Assembly (NCBI GenBank): GCA_030146705.1
Contig: JASLBE010000051.1
Span: 1-44,959, forward strand
Direction of reading: 5' to 3'
Origin: Tissierellales bacterium
GTDB lineage: Bacteria > Bacillota > Clostridia > Tissierellales > Tissierellaceae
Length of the DNA: 44,959 bases
The notes under the pieces are model-generated. The model did not search any database, was not told where the DNA came from, and saw only the letters and a list, made by a program, of their open reading frames with translations. Below are positions 22,446 through 31,118 of the stretch, piece after piece. Position numbers and translations under genes: made by a program. Each line of letters opens with the position of its first letter. Within the stretch, counting starts at the first letter, position 1.

Positions 22446-23453
22446 ATGGGTTATAATATGGATTTTAAAGATTTTAATAGGGTCCTGGAGATTTTAGCCA
22501 AGGACTATGACATCTATGGTCCGAGGACTATAAATAAGGCTGGTAGGTTTTCTGATACTAATGACATAAGATATGGAAATATTTCCAAGATAGAAGACTT
22601 GGAATATGAGGAAAAATCACTTTTTTCCCCAAAGGATGTATTTTTTCCCATAAATGAACCAATGTTTAATATTGAAGGGGAGAGTTTAAAAGAGGTTAAG
22701 TATAATGGAAAGCCAGCCTTAATATTTTTAAGGGCCTGTGACCTAAATGCTATTAAAAGGTTGGACACTATGTTTTTAGAAAATGGTGGTTTTGAGGATA
22801 GTTACTACAAACGTAGGAGGGAGGGGGCTAAGTTTATCTTAATGGAATGTGAGAAGTCTTATTTAAACTGCTTTTGTGTTTCTATGGGAACTAATAGGGC
22901 TGAAGGCTATGCATTAGGGATTAAGCTAGGTGATAAGGACCTTTACATAGATATTAAGGATGGAGACTTTGAAGAATTATTTAATGGAGCTAAAAATAGT
23001 AACTACAAGCTTAAGTTTATAGAAGAAAACCAACATAAGGTGGTTACTCCAGATATAAATAAAATAGGGCTAGAACTTTTTACCGATGAAATGTGGAAGG
23101 ACTATAATAGGTGTATTGCTTGCGGTAGGTGTAATTTTTCTTGCCCTACTTGTACTTGTTTTACAACTACTGATATATATTATGATGAAAATAAGACCAA
23201 GGGAGAAAGAAGGAGGACTTGGGCTAGCTGTCATGTAGATGGATTTAGTGATATGGCTGGAGGACATAGCTTTAGGCAGGAAACTGGAAGTAGGATGAGG
23301 TATAAGGTTATGCATAAGGTATACAACTATCAAAAAAGGTTTGGAGAAAATATGTGTGTTGGTTGTGGCAGGTGCGATGATAGGTGTCCAGAGTATATAT
23401 CCTATGCTAAGTGCATTAATAAGTTGACTGAAAAGACCAAGGAGGAGGTATAA
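22446..23453 (+). CDS. asrA: Anaerobic sulfite reductase subunit A
   Basis: A 335-residue iron-sulfur subunit of the dissimilatory-type AsrABC complex, which reduces sulfite to sulfide with NADH. Ferredoxin-like cysteines are present as CIACGRCNFSCPTC and CVGCGRCDDRCPEY in the C-terminal third; the middle has ALIFLRACDLNAIKRLD, conserved in AsrA. AGGAGGG at 22434-22440 sets ATG 22446; GTG 22440 is too near. The three asr genes are tightly linked (1-base and 10-base gaps), and electron flow is expected from AsrB (NADH/FAD) through AsrA to AsrC (siroheme). Confidence 0.94.
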   Translation: MGYNMDFKDFNRVLEILAKDYDIYGPRTINKAGRFSDTNDIRYGNISKIEDLEYEEKSLFSPKDVFFPINEPMFNIEGESLKEVKYNGKPALIFLRACDLNAIKRLDTMFLENGGFEDSYYKRRREGAKFILMECEKSYLNCFCVSMGTNRAEGYALGIKLGDKDLYIDIKDGDFEELFNGAKNSNYKLKFIEENQHKVVTPDINKIGLELFTDEMWKDYNRCIACGRCNFSCPTCTCFTTTDIYYDENKTKGERRRTWASCHVDGFSDMAGGHSFRQETGSRMRYKVMHKVYNYQKRFGENMCVGCGRCDDRCPEYISYAKCINKLTEKTKEEV

Positions 23454-23454
23454 T

Positions 23455-24243
23455 ATGAACCCATATATGACATATCCTGCTAGGATTAAGAAAATAAAAA
23501 AGCATACAGATATAGACTATACCTTTTATATTGAAAAGATAGTTGATGTTAAGGAGGGGCAATTTTTACAGGTTTCTATACCTAAAAGTGGTGAGGCTCC
23601 TATTTCGGTATCTAGCTTTAATGAAGACACAATAGAGTTGACAATTAGGAAGGTTGGGCAGGTTACTGATGAAATATTTAATAAAAGTATTGGGGATAAT
23701 ATCTACTTAAGGGGGCCCTATGGAAACTATTTTAAGCCAGAAGACTACTATACCAGGGACCTATTAGTAATAAGTGGTGGAACTGGCCTTGCCCCTGTTA
23801 AGGGCCTAATAAATTACTTTTATGAAAATATGGATAGGCTGGGGAGTTTTAAGCTGATATCTGGCTTTAAGTCTTCTAAGGATATCTTATTTAAAGAGGA
23901 TTTCAAAAGATGGGAAGATAGGATAGACTGTATCCTGACCATAGATAGGGAGGAAGATAATTGGGATGGATATGTAGGCTTTGTAACAGACTATGTAAAG
24001 GAGCTAGATATTAAAGATCTTGATAATTTAAGGGTTATAATGGTTGGACCACCTCCTATGATGAAATTCACAGGGCTTGAACTTAAGAAGCTAGGGGTTG
24101 GGGATGAGAATATTACAGTTTCTTTTGAAAGAAAGATGTCTTGTGGACTGGGAAAATGTGGCCACTGCAGGATAGATGAAACTTATGTATGCTTAGAAGG
24201 GCCAATTTTTAATTATAAAGAAGCTAAAAAATTAATAGACTAG
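23455..24243 (+). CDS. asrB: Anaerobic sulfite reductase subunit B
   Basis: A 262-residue ferredoxin-reductase-type flavoprotein. The N-terminal FAD domain ends near RGPYGNYF; the NAD-binding domain has LVISGGTGLAPVKGLINYF (about residues 103-121). The C-terminal [2Fe-2S] cysteine motif is SCGLGKCGHCRIDETYVCLEGP. It takes electrons from NADH and passes them to AsrA/AsrC. ATG 23455 is one base after the asrA stop, with GGAGG just upstream inside asrA. Related subunits occur in dihydroorotate dehydrogenase and hydrogenase complexes, but the asr context decides the call. Confidence 0.94.
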   Translation: MNPYMTYPARIKKIKKHTDIDYTFYIEKIVDVKEGQFLQVSIPKSGEAPISVSSFNEDTIELTIRKVGQVTDEIFNKSIGDNIYLRGPYGNYFKPEDYYTRDLLVISGGTGLAPVKGLINYFYENMDRLGSFKLISGFKSSKDILFKEDFKRWEDRIDCILTIDREEDNWDGYVGFVTDYVKELDIKDLDNLRVIMVGPPPMMKFTGLELKKLGVGDENITVSFERKMSCGLGKCGHCRIDETYVCLEGPIFNYKEAKKLID

Positions 24244-24253
24244 GAGGGGTACT

Positions 24254-25210
24254 TTGTTAGACTTAAATACTAAAAAAGTAATGAAAAATGCATATAGGAT
24301 TACTAAAAGGCGTGGAGAAACAGCTCTTAGGATTAGGACTCCTGGTGGGGAATTTCCTGCAGAAATTATGCCTATTCTAACAGAAATTTCTAGGGAATAC
24401 GGTGATGGAAATTTACATATAACGACTAGGCAGGGTTTTGAGATTACTGGAATTCGTTATGAGGATATGGAAAGGGTAAATGAGATTGTTGCTCCTATTA
24501 TAGAGAAACTACAAAAACATATTGGGGTCAAGATAGATAATCCTAAGGAGGGTTATCCTGCAGCAGGTACTAGGAATATTTCTGCCTGTATTGGAAACGA
24601 AATTTGCCCATATGGAAATTATAACACCCTAGAATTTGCAAAAAAGATAGAGGCTGCCATCTACCCCCATGACCTCCACTTTAAGGTGGCTGTTACAGGT
24701 TGTCCAAATGATTGTGTAAAGGCTCATATGCAGGACTTTGGTGTTATTGGTATGGCAAATGTCCAGTATAATCCAGATTTTTGTGTTGGCTGTGAAGCCT
24801 GTGTTAAAAACTGTAAGGATAGGTGTACTTCTGCTCTTTCTATGCACAAGGGAAAGGTTGTTAGGAATAAAGAACTTTGTGTTGAGTGTGGTGAGTGTGT
24901 AACAAGGTGTCCTACCCAGGCCTGGACTAGGAGTCCTGAGAAAAGGTTTAGGCTAGTAATAATGGGAAGGACTGGTAAAAAAGACCCTAGGATAGCCAGG
25001 GAGTTTGCAAGGAATATAGATATGGACTCTATTATAAAGATTATAAAAAATACTTATGATTTTGTTGAGGAATATATAACTCCTGGCAAGGCCAAGGAGC
25101 ATATTGGTTATATAGTGGACAGGGAGGGCTACCATGAGTTTAAAAAATGGGCCTTAAAGGATGTAGACCTGGCTTATGGTACAGAAATAAGTGAATATAT
25201 CAATTGGTAG
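24254..25210 (+). CDS. asrC: Anaerobic sulfite reductase subunit C (siroheme)
   Basis: A 318-residue catalytic subunit. The N-terminal part (TTRQGFEITGI, a sulfite/nitrite-reductase ferredoxin-like half domain) is followed by the siroheme/[4Fe-4S] cysteines in CIGNEICPYGNYNTLEF and VTGCPNDCVKAHMQDFG. An inserted 2[4Fe-4S] ferredoxin (CVGCEACVKNC and CVECGECVTRCP) comes after that. It reduces sulfite to sulfide. The start is TTG 24254, set by AGGAGGGG at 24242-24249; the next in-frame ATG would remove conserved residues. Confidence 0.94.
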   Translation: MLDLNTKKVMKNAYRITKRRGETALRIRTPGGEFPAEIMPILTEISREYGDGNLHITTRQGFEITGIRYEDMERVNEIVAPIIEKLQKHIGVKIDNPKEGYPAAGTRNISACIGNEICPYGNYNTLEFAKKIEAAIYPHDLHFKVAVTGCPNDCVKAHMQDFGVIGMANVQYNPDFCVGCEACVKNCKDRCTSALSMHKGKVVRNKELCVECGECVTRCPTQAWTRSPEKRFRLVIMGRTGKKDPRIAREFARNIDMDSIIKIIKNTYDFVEEYITPGKAKEHIGYIVDREGYHEFKKWALKDVDLAYGTEISEYINW

Positions 25211-25213
25211 AAG

Positions 25214-25243
25214 TAGGCTGGCTAGGGCTAGCCTATTTTTTTC
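25214..25243 (+). terminator. Terminator of asrABC
   Basis: TAGGCTGGC (25214-25222) pairs with GCTAGCCTA (25227-25235, one G-U), then T7. Confidence 0.88.
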
Positions 25244-25301
25244 CTAATATTTTAGATAGATTATTTGTTTAGTGGTATAAATAATCTGGGAGGGATTTTA
25301 C

Positions 25302-26183
25302 TTGAATTATAATATAGTAGAAGAAGAAGGAAGAATAATTTTAAAGGATATGGAGGATTTTGAGCCAAAAGATATATTTGAATGTGGCCAAGCTTTTAGG
25401 TGGACAAAAGAGGAGGATTCTAGCTATACTACTGTTGCCTATGGAAGGGTATTAAATGTAAAAAAAGAAGGAAGGGACATTGTTTTTGAACCCTGCAACC
25501 TAAAGGATTTTCAAGAAGTTTGGTACAGTTACTTCGACCTAGGAACTGACTATGGGAAAATAAAGAAGGACCTATCAAAAGATCCTATTTTAAAGAAGGC
25601 CACTGAGTACGGCCAGGGAATTAGGATTCTTAACCAAGAACCTTTTGAGACAATTATTTCATTTATAATTTCAGCCAACAATCAAATTCCTAGGATAAAG
25701 AAGTCTGTTGAAATAATAGCTAGGGAATATGGAGACCTAATAGGAGAATTTAAGGGGAAGAAGTACTATAGTTTTCCAGGACCAGACAAGCTTTCTAAGG
25801 TTTCAGTTGAAGAGATTAGGGAGAAGGCTAGGGTAGGCTTTAGGGATAAGAGGATAATAGCTACTAGTGAGATGGTTGCAAATGGTGAGATAGACCTTGA
25901 TAAGATATTTGACTTAAGCAAGGATGAAGGGAAGGAAGAGCTTAAAAGGTTGCCAGGTGTGGGGCCTAAAGTTGCAGATTGCTGCCTTTTATTTGCCTTT
26001 AAAAAAGGAGATGCTTTCCCAGTAGATACCTGGGTAAAAAGGGTTATGGAGTATTTTTATCTTAAGGAGGAAACATCCCTTCCTAAAATAGGAAAAAAAG
26101 GAGCAGAACTCTTTGGAGACCTAGCAGGCTATGCCCAGCAATATTTATTTTATTATGCTAGAGAAGAAGATATAGGCAAATAA
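25302..26183 (+). CDS. ogg: 8-oxoguanine DNA glycosylase (OGG1-like)
   Basis: A 293-residue helix-hairpin-helix base-excision glycosylase/AP lyase. The N-terminal OGG domain has FECGQAFRW; the HhH and catalytic region is LKRLPGVGPKVADCCLLF followed by PVDTWVKRVM. The nucleophile Lys223 and the Asp242 are 19 residues apart, the same as Lys249/Asp268 in human OGG1. Clostridial OGG1-like enzymes excise 8-oxoguanine opposite C. The start is TTG 25302 with GGGAGGG at 25288-25294. It is monocistronic. Confidence 0.92.
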   Translation: MNYNIVEEEGRIILKDMEDFEPKDIFECGQAFRWTKEEDSSYTTVAYGRVLNVKKEGRDIVFEPCNLKDFQEVWYSYFDLGTDYGKIKKDLSKDPILKKATEYGQGIRILNQEPFETIISFIISANNQIPRIKKSVEIIAREYGDLIGEFKGKKYYSFPGPDKLSKVSVEEIREKARVGFRDKRIIATSEMVANGEIDLDKIFDLSKDEGKEELKRLPGVGPKVADCCLLFAFKKGDAFPVDTWVKRVMEYFYLKEETSLPKIGKKGAELFGDLAGYAQQYLFYYAREEDIGK

Positions 26184-26208
26184 ACTTAAACTATAATAAT
26201 ATACTTGT

Positions 26209-26245
26209 AAACCAGCTTGACTTATAAGTCAAGCTGGTTTATTTT
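26209..26245 (+). terminator. Terminator of ogg
   Basis: A perfect 16-bp arm palindrome at 26209-26240 (arms AAACCAGCTTGACTTA) followed by a T-rich run. Confidence 0.88.
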
Positions 26246-26265
26246 TAGAAATAGTGAAAAATAAC

Positions 26266-26293
26266 TTGCAAATGAAAAACTATCTGCTATAAT
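26266..26293 (+). promoter_or_regulatory. Promoter of the liv operon
   Basis: TTGCAA (26266-26271) and TATAAT (26288-26293) are 16 bases apart, with a TGC extension before the -10. Confidence 0.75.
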
Positions 26294-26367
26294 TAATTTA
26301 ATATATTTTTAGACAAGAGAAAATCTTCTGTCAATATATTTAATATACTAACAAAGGAGGAATTAAA

Positions 26368-27537
26368 ATGGTAAGAAAATTTAACAAGGCTATAGCGGTA
26401 ATATTGGGTCTAGCTCTTTTACTAACGGCCTGTGGCAATGGAAATACTGGCAAGGGAAATTCTAATGAGGCGGGAGATAAAATTATTATTGGCGGACTTG
26501 CACCACTTACAGGAGATGTAGCTATTTATGGAGTAACTTCCTCTAATGGAGCAAAATTAGCTTTTAAAGAGATAAATGAGAATGGCGGAATTTTAGGTAA
26601 ACAAGTAGAATACTTATTAGAAGATGAAAAGGGAGATCCAACAGAAGCGGTCAATGCATATACTAAGCTGTTGGATAAAAACATAGTAGCCCTATTAGGA
26701 GATATAACATCCCAACCAACTGAGGCAGTAGCAGAAGCTGCAAAGGCTGACAATATGCCAATGTTAACCCCAACTGGTACCCAGTTTAATATAACTGAGG
26801 GAAGGGACAATGTTTTTAGGGTATGTTATACAGACCCATTCCAAGGTGAAATCCTGGCAAAATACGCTAAAGATGTTTTAGGTGCTAAAACAGCAGCTGT
26901 TATGAAAAATACATCAAGTGATTATTCTGATGGAGTAGGTAAGGCATTTATGGATGCAGCAGAAAAAAGTGGTATAGAAGTAGTAGCCTTAGAATCATAT
27001 GGAAATAATGATATAGACTTTAGGGCTCAGCTTACAAAGATAGCTAAATTAAATCCAGATGTTTTATTAATCCCAGACTACTATCAAGTAATATCATTAA
27101 TAGCTCCACAAGCTAGGGAAGTAGGAATAAAAGGAACCTTCCTAGGACCAGATGGCTGGGATGGAGTTGTAAAAAATGTAGACGAATCTTCATATGATGT
27201 TATAGAAGGAGCAATATTTACCAACCATTATTCTTTAGATGATGAATCTGAGAAGATACAAAACTTCTTAAAGAATTACAAGGAAGAATATGGTGAAGAA
27301 GCATCAGCTTTTGCAGCTCTAGCTTACGATGCAGCCTATATGTTTAAGGAAGCTATAGAAAAGGCAGGTTCAACAGATAACGATGCAATAGTAAAGGCTC
27401 TTAAGGAAATAGAATTTGATGGAATAACAGGACTATTAACATTTGATGAAAATAACAACCCTATAAAATCTGTATCTATGATAAAGATAACTAATGGAGA
27501 ATATAAGTTAGACAGGGTTATGGATTTAAGTAAATAG
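26368..27537 (+). CDS. livK: Branched-chain amino acid ABC transporter, substrate-binding lipoprotein
   Basis: A 389-residue periplasmic-binding-like lipoprotein. The signal ends in a lipobox LLLTACG with lipidated Cys22. The mature part is a type I binding protein: GGLAPLTGDVAIYGVTSSNGAKLAFKEINENGGILG (in part) is characteristic of LivJ/LivK. It captures leucine, isoleucine or valine, or related amino acids, outside the cell and delivers them to LivHMGF. AAAGGAGG precedes ATG 26368. A hairpin between it and livH may keep its message more abundant than the rest. Confidence 0.94.
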   Translation: MVRKFNKAIAVILGLALLLTACGNGNTGKGNSNEAGDKIIIGGLAPLTGDVAIYGVTSSNGAKLAFKEINENGGILGKQVEYLLEDEKGDPTEAVNAYTKLLDKNIVALLGDITSQPTEAVAEAAKADNMPMLTPTGTQFNITEGRDNVFRVCYTDPFQGEILAKYAKDVLGAKTAAVMKNTSSDYSDGVGKAFMDAAEKSGIEVVALESYGNNDIDFRAQLTKIAKLNPDVLLIPDYYQVISLIAPQAREVGIKGTFLGPDGWDGVVKNVDESSYDVIEGAIFTNHYSLDDESEKIQNFLKNYKEEYGEEASAFAALAYDAAYMFKEAIEKAGSTDNDAIVKALKEIEFDGITGLLTFDENNNPIKSVSMIKITNGEYKLDRVMDLSK

Positions 27538-27554
27538 TAGATAAAAAAATTAAG

Positions 27555-27582
27555 AAACCATCTCACTAGAGATGGTTTTCTC
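27555..27582 (+). terminator. Intercistronic hairpin between livK and livH
   Basis: AAACCATCTC (27555-27564) pairs with GAGATGGTTT (27569-27578), loop ACTA, followed only by TTCTCTTT. Probably a partial terminator or mRNA-stabilising hairpin that raises binding-protein yield over the permease. Confidence 0.7.
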
Positions 27583-27601
27583 TTTAAGAAAGGGTGAGAA
27601 G

Positions 27602-28486
27602 ATGAATTTTATAGTTCAGGTAATAAATGGACTTCAAATAGGAAGCATATATGCCTTGGTTTCCTTAGGATACACAATGGTTTATGGTATAGCTAAATTA
27701 ATAAATTTTGCCCATGGAGATATTTTAATGGTGGGCTCTTATGTAGCCTTATTTAGCATACCCATGGTTAAAAACTTAGGACTACCCATGTGGTTTGTAG
27801 TAGTACCAGCAATAATAGTATGTTCGATTTTAGGAATAATAATAGAAACTGTGGCTTATAGACCACTTAGGAACTCGCCGAGAATAGCTAACCTAATAAC
27901 AGCAATAGGGGTTAGTATCCTCCTACAAAACTTAGCTATGAGGTTTATTTCTACTGGGGCCATGCCTTTTCCAAAAATATTTGACCATGGACCAATTAAA
28001 ATAGCAGGCATAAGTATAAACTTTACAATAATAGTAACTATTCTAGTAACCTTAGTATCTTTTACCCTGATCCACTTGTTTATGACTAAGACTAAACATG
28101 GTAAGGCTATGATAGCTGTTAGTGAGGACTATGGTGCAGCCAAGTTGGTCGGGGTAAATGTTAACAAGACCATATCCTTGACCTTTGCCCTAGGAAGTGG
28201 GCTAGCAGCAGTAGGATCAGTCCTATACTTATCATCCTATCCACAAGTTGAACCACTTATGGGGTCAATGCTTGGTATAAAGGCTTTTGTTGCCGCTGTA
28301 CTTGGTGGTATAGGTATTTTAAAAGGGGCAGTAATTGGTGGACTTATCCTAGGCATAGTTGAAGCCTTAACCAAGTCATATATATCCTCACAATTAGGAG
28401 ATGCCTTTGTTTTCGGAATTTTAATAGTCGTACTTTTATTAAAACCAACAGGAATATTTGGCAAAAATACAAGGGAGAAGGTGTAG
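27602..28486 (+). CDS. livH: Branched-chain amino acid ABC transporter permease LivH
   Basis: A 294-residue permease with about eight membrane segments. GLQIGSIYALVSLGYTMVYGIAKLINFAHGDILM at the N-terminus is the LivH family signature (shown in part by QIGSIYALVSLGYTMVYG), and the cytoplasmic EAA-like loop occurs near ALGSGLAAVGSVLY. ATG 27602 follows AAAGGGTG at 27590-27597; the upstream ATG at 27572 lies inside the intercistronic hairpin. It forms a heterodimer with LivM, encoded 2 bases downstream. Confidence 0.95.
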   Translation: MNFIVQVINGLQIGSIYALVSLGYTMVYGIAKLINFAHGDILMVGSYVALFSIPMVKNLGLPMWFVVVPAIIVCSILGIIIETVAYRPLRNSPRIANLITAIGVSILLQNLAMRFISTGAMPFPKIFDHGPIKIAGISINFTIIVTILVTLVSFTLIHLFMTKTKHGKAMIAVSEDYGAAKLVGVNVNKTISLTFALGSGLAAVGSVLYLSSYPQVEPLMGSMLGIKAFVAAVLGGIGILKGAVIGGLILGIVEALTKSYISSQLGDAFVFGILIVVLLLKPTGIFGKNTREKV

Positions 28487-28488
28487 AT

Positions 28489-29478
28489 ATGTCAAAAGAG
28501 AAAAAAATAAATTACTTTATAAGTTTTATCCTAGTAGCTGGACTATTATTTGTCCTACTAGGCCTAATAAATAATGGGACTATTTCCAGGTATGAGCAAG
28601 GAATTTTAAACTTTATTTGTATAAATATTATCCTGGCAGTTAGCTTAAATATAACTGTTGGATGTCTGGGACAGATAACCTTAGGTCATGCAGGTTTTAT
28701 GTCAGTTGGTGCTTATGCATCAGCCCTATTTACTAAAAGTGGAATTATACCAGGCTTCCAGGGCTATCTTGTGAGCCTACTAATAGCAGGAGGAGTTGCC
28801 CTAGTTGTTGGGATAGTAATAGGAATACCAGGTCTTAGGTTAAAGGGAGACTACTTGGCAATAATAACCTTGGCCTTTGGAGAAATAATAAGGGTCTTAA
28901 TAGAGTACTTTCAGTTTACTGGAGGAGCCCAAGGTCTTTCAGGCATAACAAGATATACTGATTTTAAGGTCATATATATAATAATGGCAGTTTCAGTTAC
29001 AATAATGTACTCCCTAATGACAAGCAGGCACGGAAGAGCAGTTCTTGCTATTAGGGAAGATGAAATAGCCAGTGAAGCGGTTGGATTAAATACAACCTAC
29101 TACAAGGTTTTTGCCTTTGCCCTATCTGCTATGTTTGCAGGCATAGCAGGGGGGATGTATGGCCACACTATGGGAATAATAAGTGCCAAGCAATTTGATT
29201 ATAATTACTCTATAAATATCTTGGTAATGGTTGTATTAGGCGGAATGGGTTCTTTTACAGGAGCGACCCTATCAGCCATAGTTCTTACCTTACTACCAGA
29301 ACTACTAAGAGGATTTTCAGACTATAGGATGATAGTTTACTCCCTAATGCTAATATTTATGATGATTTTCCGTCCAGAAGGCTTATTGGGTAGGAAGGAA
29401 TTTCAATTAAGCAAGCTAATAGAATGGATAAAAATAAAAACAATAGGGGTTAAAAAGGAGGTGGCGAAAGATGAATGA
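28489..29478 (+). CDS. livM: Branched-chain amino acid ABC transporter permease LivM
   Basis: A 329-residue permease with about eight to nine membrane segments. LNITVGCLGQITLGHAGFMSVGAYASA and LRLKGDYLAIITLAFGEIIRVL (about residues 114-135) are LivM signatures. It pairs with LivH to form the membrane channel. The stop overlaps livG by 8 bases, so translation is coupled. Confidence 0.95.
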   Translation: MSKEKKINYFISFILVAGLLFVLLGLINNGTISRYEQGILNFICINIILAVSLNITVGCLGQITLGHAGFMSVGAYASALFTKSGIIPGFQGYLVSLLIAGGVALVVGIVIGIPGLRLKGDYLAIITLAFGEIIRVLIEYFQFTGGAQGLSGITRYTDFKVIYIIMAVSVTIMYSLMTSRHGRAVLAIREDEIASEAVGLNTTYYKVFAFALSAMFAGIAGGMYGHTMGIISAKQFDYNYSINILVMVVLGGMGSFTGATLSAIVLTLLPELLRGFSDYRMIVYSLMLIFMMIFRPEGLLGRKEFQLSKLIEWIKIKTIGVKKEVAKDE

Positions 29479-30247
29479 TCCAATATTAGAAACTAAAAAT
29501 ATATGTGTATCTTTCGCTGGTCTTAAGGCTGTAACAGACTTTAATATAACCATAAGGCCCAAGGAACTTGTAGGATTAATAGGGCCTAATGGGGCAGGCA
29601 AGACTACAACCTTTAATATACTAACTGGTGTTTACCCACCTACTGAGGGAGAATACATTTTTAATGGGGAAAAAATAGTGGCTGGCGAAACCTATAAACT
29701 AGTGCAGAAAGGTTTGGCTAGGACCTTTCAAAATATAAGGTTATTTAAGCACTTAACTGTAATTGAAAATGTTTTAATAGCGGAAAATTTTAATATGAAG
29801 TATGGTTTTTTAACAGGGACCTTTAGGCTGCCAAAATATTGGAAGGAAGAGAAGGAAGCCAGGGACAAGGCCTTGGAACTTTTGGATATTTTTGGCCTTA
29901 AGGACTATGCCAATTATAAGGCGGTAAGCCTGCCTTATGGAGAGCAAAGAAAACTTGAAATTGCCAGAGCTATGGCAACTAATCCAAAACTACTTTTATT
30001 GGATGAACCAGCAGCGGGAATGAATCCTAATGAAACTGAAGAACTAATGGAAACTATTAAGCTAATTAGGAATAAGTTTGGGATTGCTATCTTGCTAATA
30101 GAACACGATATGAACCTAGTTCTTGGTATATGTGAAAGGCTGGTAGTTTTGGACCACGGAAATATAATTGCAGAGGGAGACCCTCTTGATGTTGTAAACT
30201 CTAAGGAAGTAATAACAGCCTACCTGGGAGAGGAGGAACTAGAATGA
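29471..30247 (+). CDS. livG: Branched-chain amino acid ABC transporter ATPase LivG
   Basis: A 258-residue ABC ATPase. Walker A GPNGAGKTT (about residues 38-46), LARTFQNIRLF (Q-loop), the degenerate signature LPYGEQRKLEIARAM, Walker B LLLLDEPAAGMN and IEHDM are all as in LivG. It energises import together with LivF. Its stop overlaps livF by 4 bases (ATGA). Confidence 0.95.
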   Translation: MNDPILETKNICVSFAGLKAVTDFNITIRPKELVGLIGPNGAGKTTTFNILTGVYPPTEGEYIFNGEKIVAGETYKLVQKGLARTFQNIRLFKHLTVIENVLIAENFNMKYGFLTGTFRLPKYWKEEKEARDKALELLDIFGLKDYANYKAVSLPYGEQRKLEIARAMATNPKLLLLDEPAAGMNPNETEELMETIKLIRNKFGIAILLIEHDMNLVLGICERLVVLDHGNIIAEGDPLDVVNSKEVITAYLGEEELE

Positions 30248-30957
30248 CAATGCTAGAAGTAAAACAGTTAAATGTATATTATGGTAATATCCAGGCTATA
30301 AAAGGAATAGATTTTCATGTAAACCAAGGGGAGATAGTTTCTCTAATAGGAGCCAATGGGGCAGGCAAGACTACCACCCTTCAAACCATATCTGGACTAT
30401 TAGAGCCCAAGTCAGGGAGTATATCATTTAATGGTGTAGATATAACCAAGGAATCAGCTGATAAGATAGTTAAGCTTGGGATTGCCCAGGTACCAGAAGG
30501 CAGGAGGATATTTAGCAACCTATCTGTTAGGGACAATATTCATATGGGACAATATACTCTTAAGGATAGCTATATAAATTTAAGGGATGAAAGAAGGAGT
30601 TTCTACCATAAATTTCCTAGGATGCAGGAAAGGAAAAGCCAGATTGCAGGAACCTTATCTGGTGGAGAACAGCAAATGCTTGCTATGGGAAGGGCCATTA
30701 TGACTAGGCCAAAGCTACTGGTTTTAGATGAACCTTCTATGGGACTTTCTCCCCTATATGTCAAGGAAGTTTTTGATGTAATAAAAAGCTTGAATAAGGA
30801 GGGGACTACCATATTACTAGTGGAGCAAAATGCTAGGATGGCCCTGGCCATATCTGATAGGGCCTATGTATTAGAAACTGGCAAAATTATTTTAGAAGGA
30901 AAGGGCAAGGACCTTTTGGAAGATGAAAAAGTAAAAAAAGCATATTTAGGTGCCTAA
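30244..30957 (+). CDS. livF: Branched-chain amino acid ABC transporter ATPase LivF
   Basis: A 237-residue ABC ATPase. Walker A GANGAGKTT (about residues 35-43), VPEGRRIFSNLSV, signature LSGGEQQMLAMGRA and Walker B LLVLDEPSMGLSP are the LivF hallmarks. Its start ATG 30244 overlaps the livG stop; a second in-frame ATG is two codons in. It is the last gene of livKHMGF, followed by a terminator. Confidence 0.95.
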   Translation: MTMLEVKQLNVYYGNIQAIKGIDFHVNQGEIVSLIGANGAGKTTTLQTISGLLEPKSGSISFNGVDITKESADKIVKLGIAQVPEGRRIFSNLSVRDNIHMGQYTLKDSYINLRDERRSFYHKFPRMQERKSQIAGTLSGGEQQMLAMGRAIMTRPKLLVLDEPSMGLSPLYVKEVFDVIKSLNKEGTTILLVEQNARMALAISDRAYVLETGKIILEGKGKDLLEDEKVKKAYLGA

Positions 30958-30970
30958 GGGGTAAGATAAG

Positions 30971-31013
30971 TAGAGGTGGTATTGTTAATAACAGTACCAG
31001 CTCTATTTTTTTG
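30971..31013 (+). terminator. Terminator of the liv operon
   Basis: A 15-bp imperfect stem (30971-30985 with 30991-31005, one mismatch, one G-U) followed by T-rich sequence. Confidence 0.8.
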
Positions 31014-31055
31014 TTTTAAAAGATTTAGGGAAATAGGATTTGTCCCTATTTTAGA

Positions 31056-31084
31056 TTAACAAATGTAGGCTTTATTGATATAAT
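31056..31084 (+). promoter_or_regulatory. Promoter of the RelA/SpoT-domain gene
   Basis: TTAACA (31056-31061), a 17-base spacer and TATAAT (31079-31084), 34 bases before the start codon. Confidence 0.65.
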
Positions 31085-31118
31085 TAATTGGTAGTAATAA
31101 TGATTTGAGGGGATAATT

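Noticed and set aside
26241..26367. Possible T-box or leucine-responsive leader before livK
   Set aside because: No T-box core sequence or specifier stem; only a promoter and ribosome-binding site are visible.
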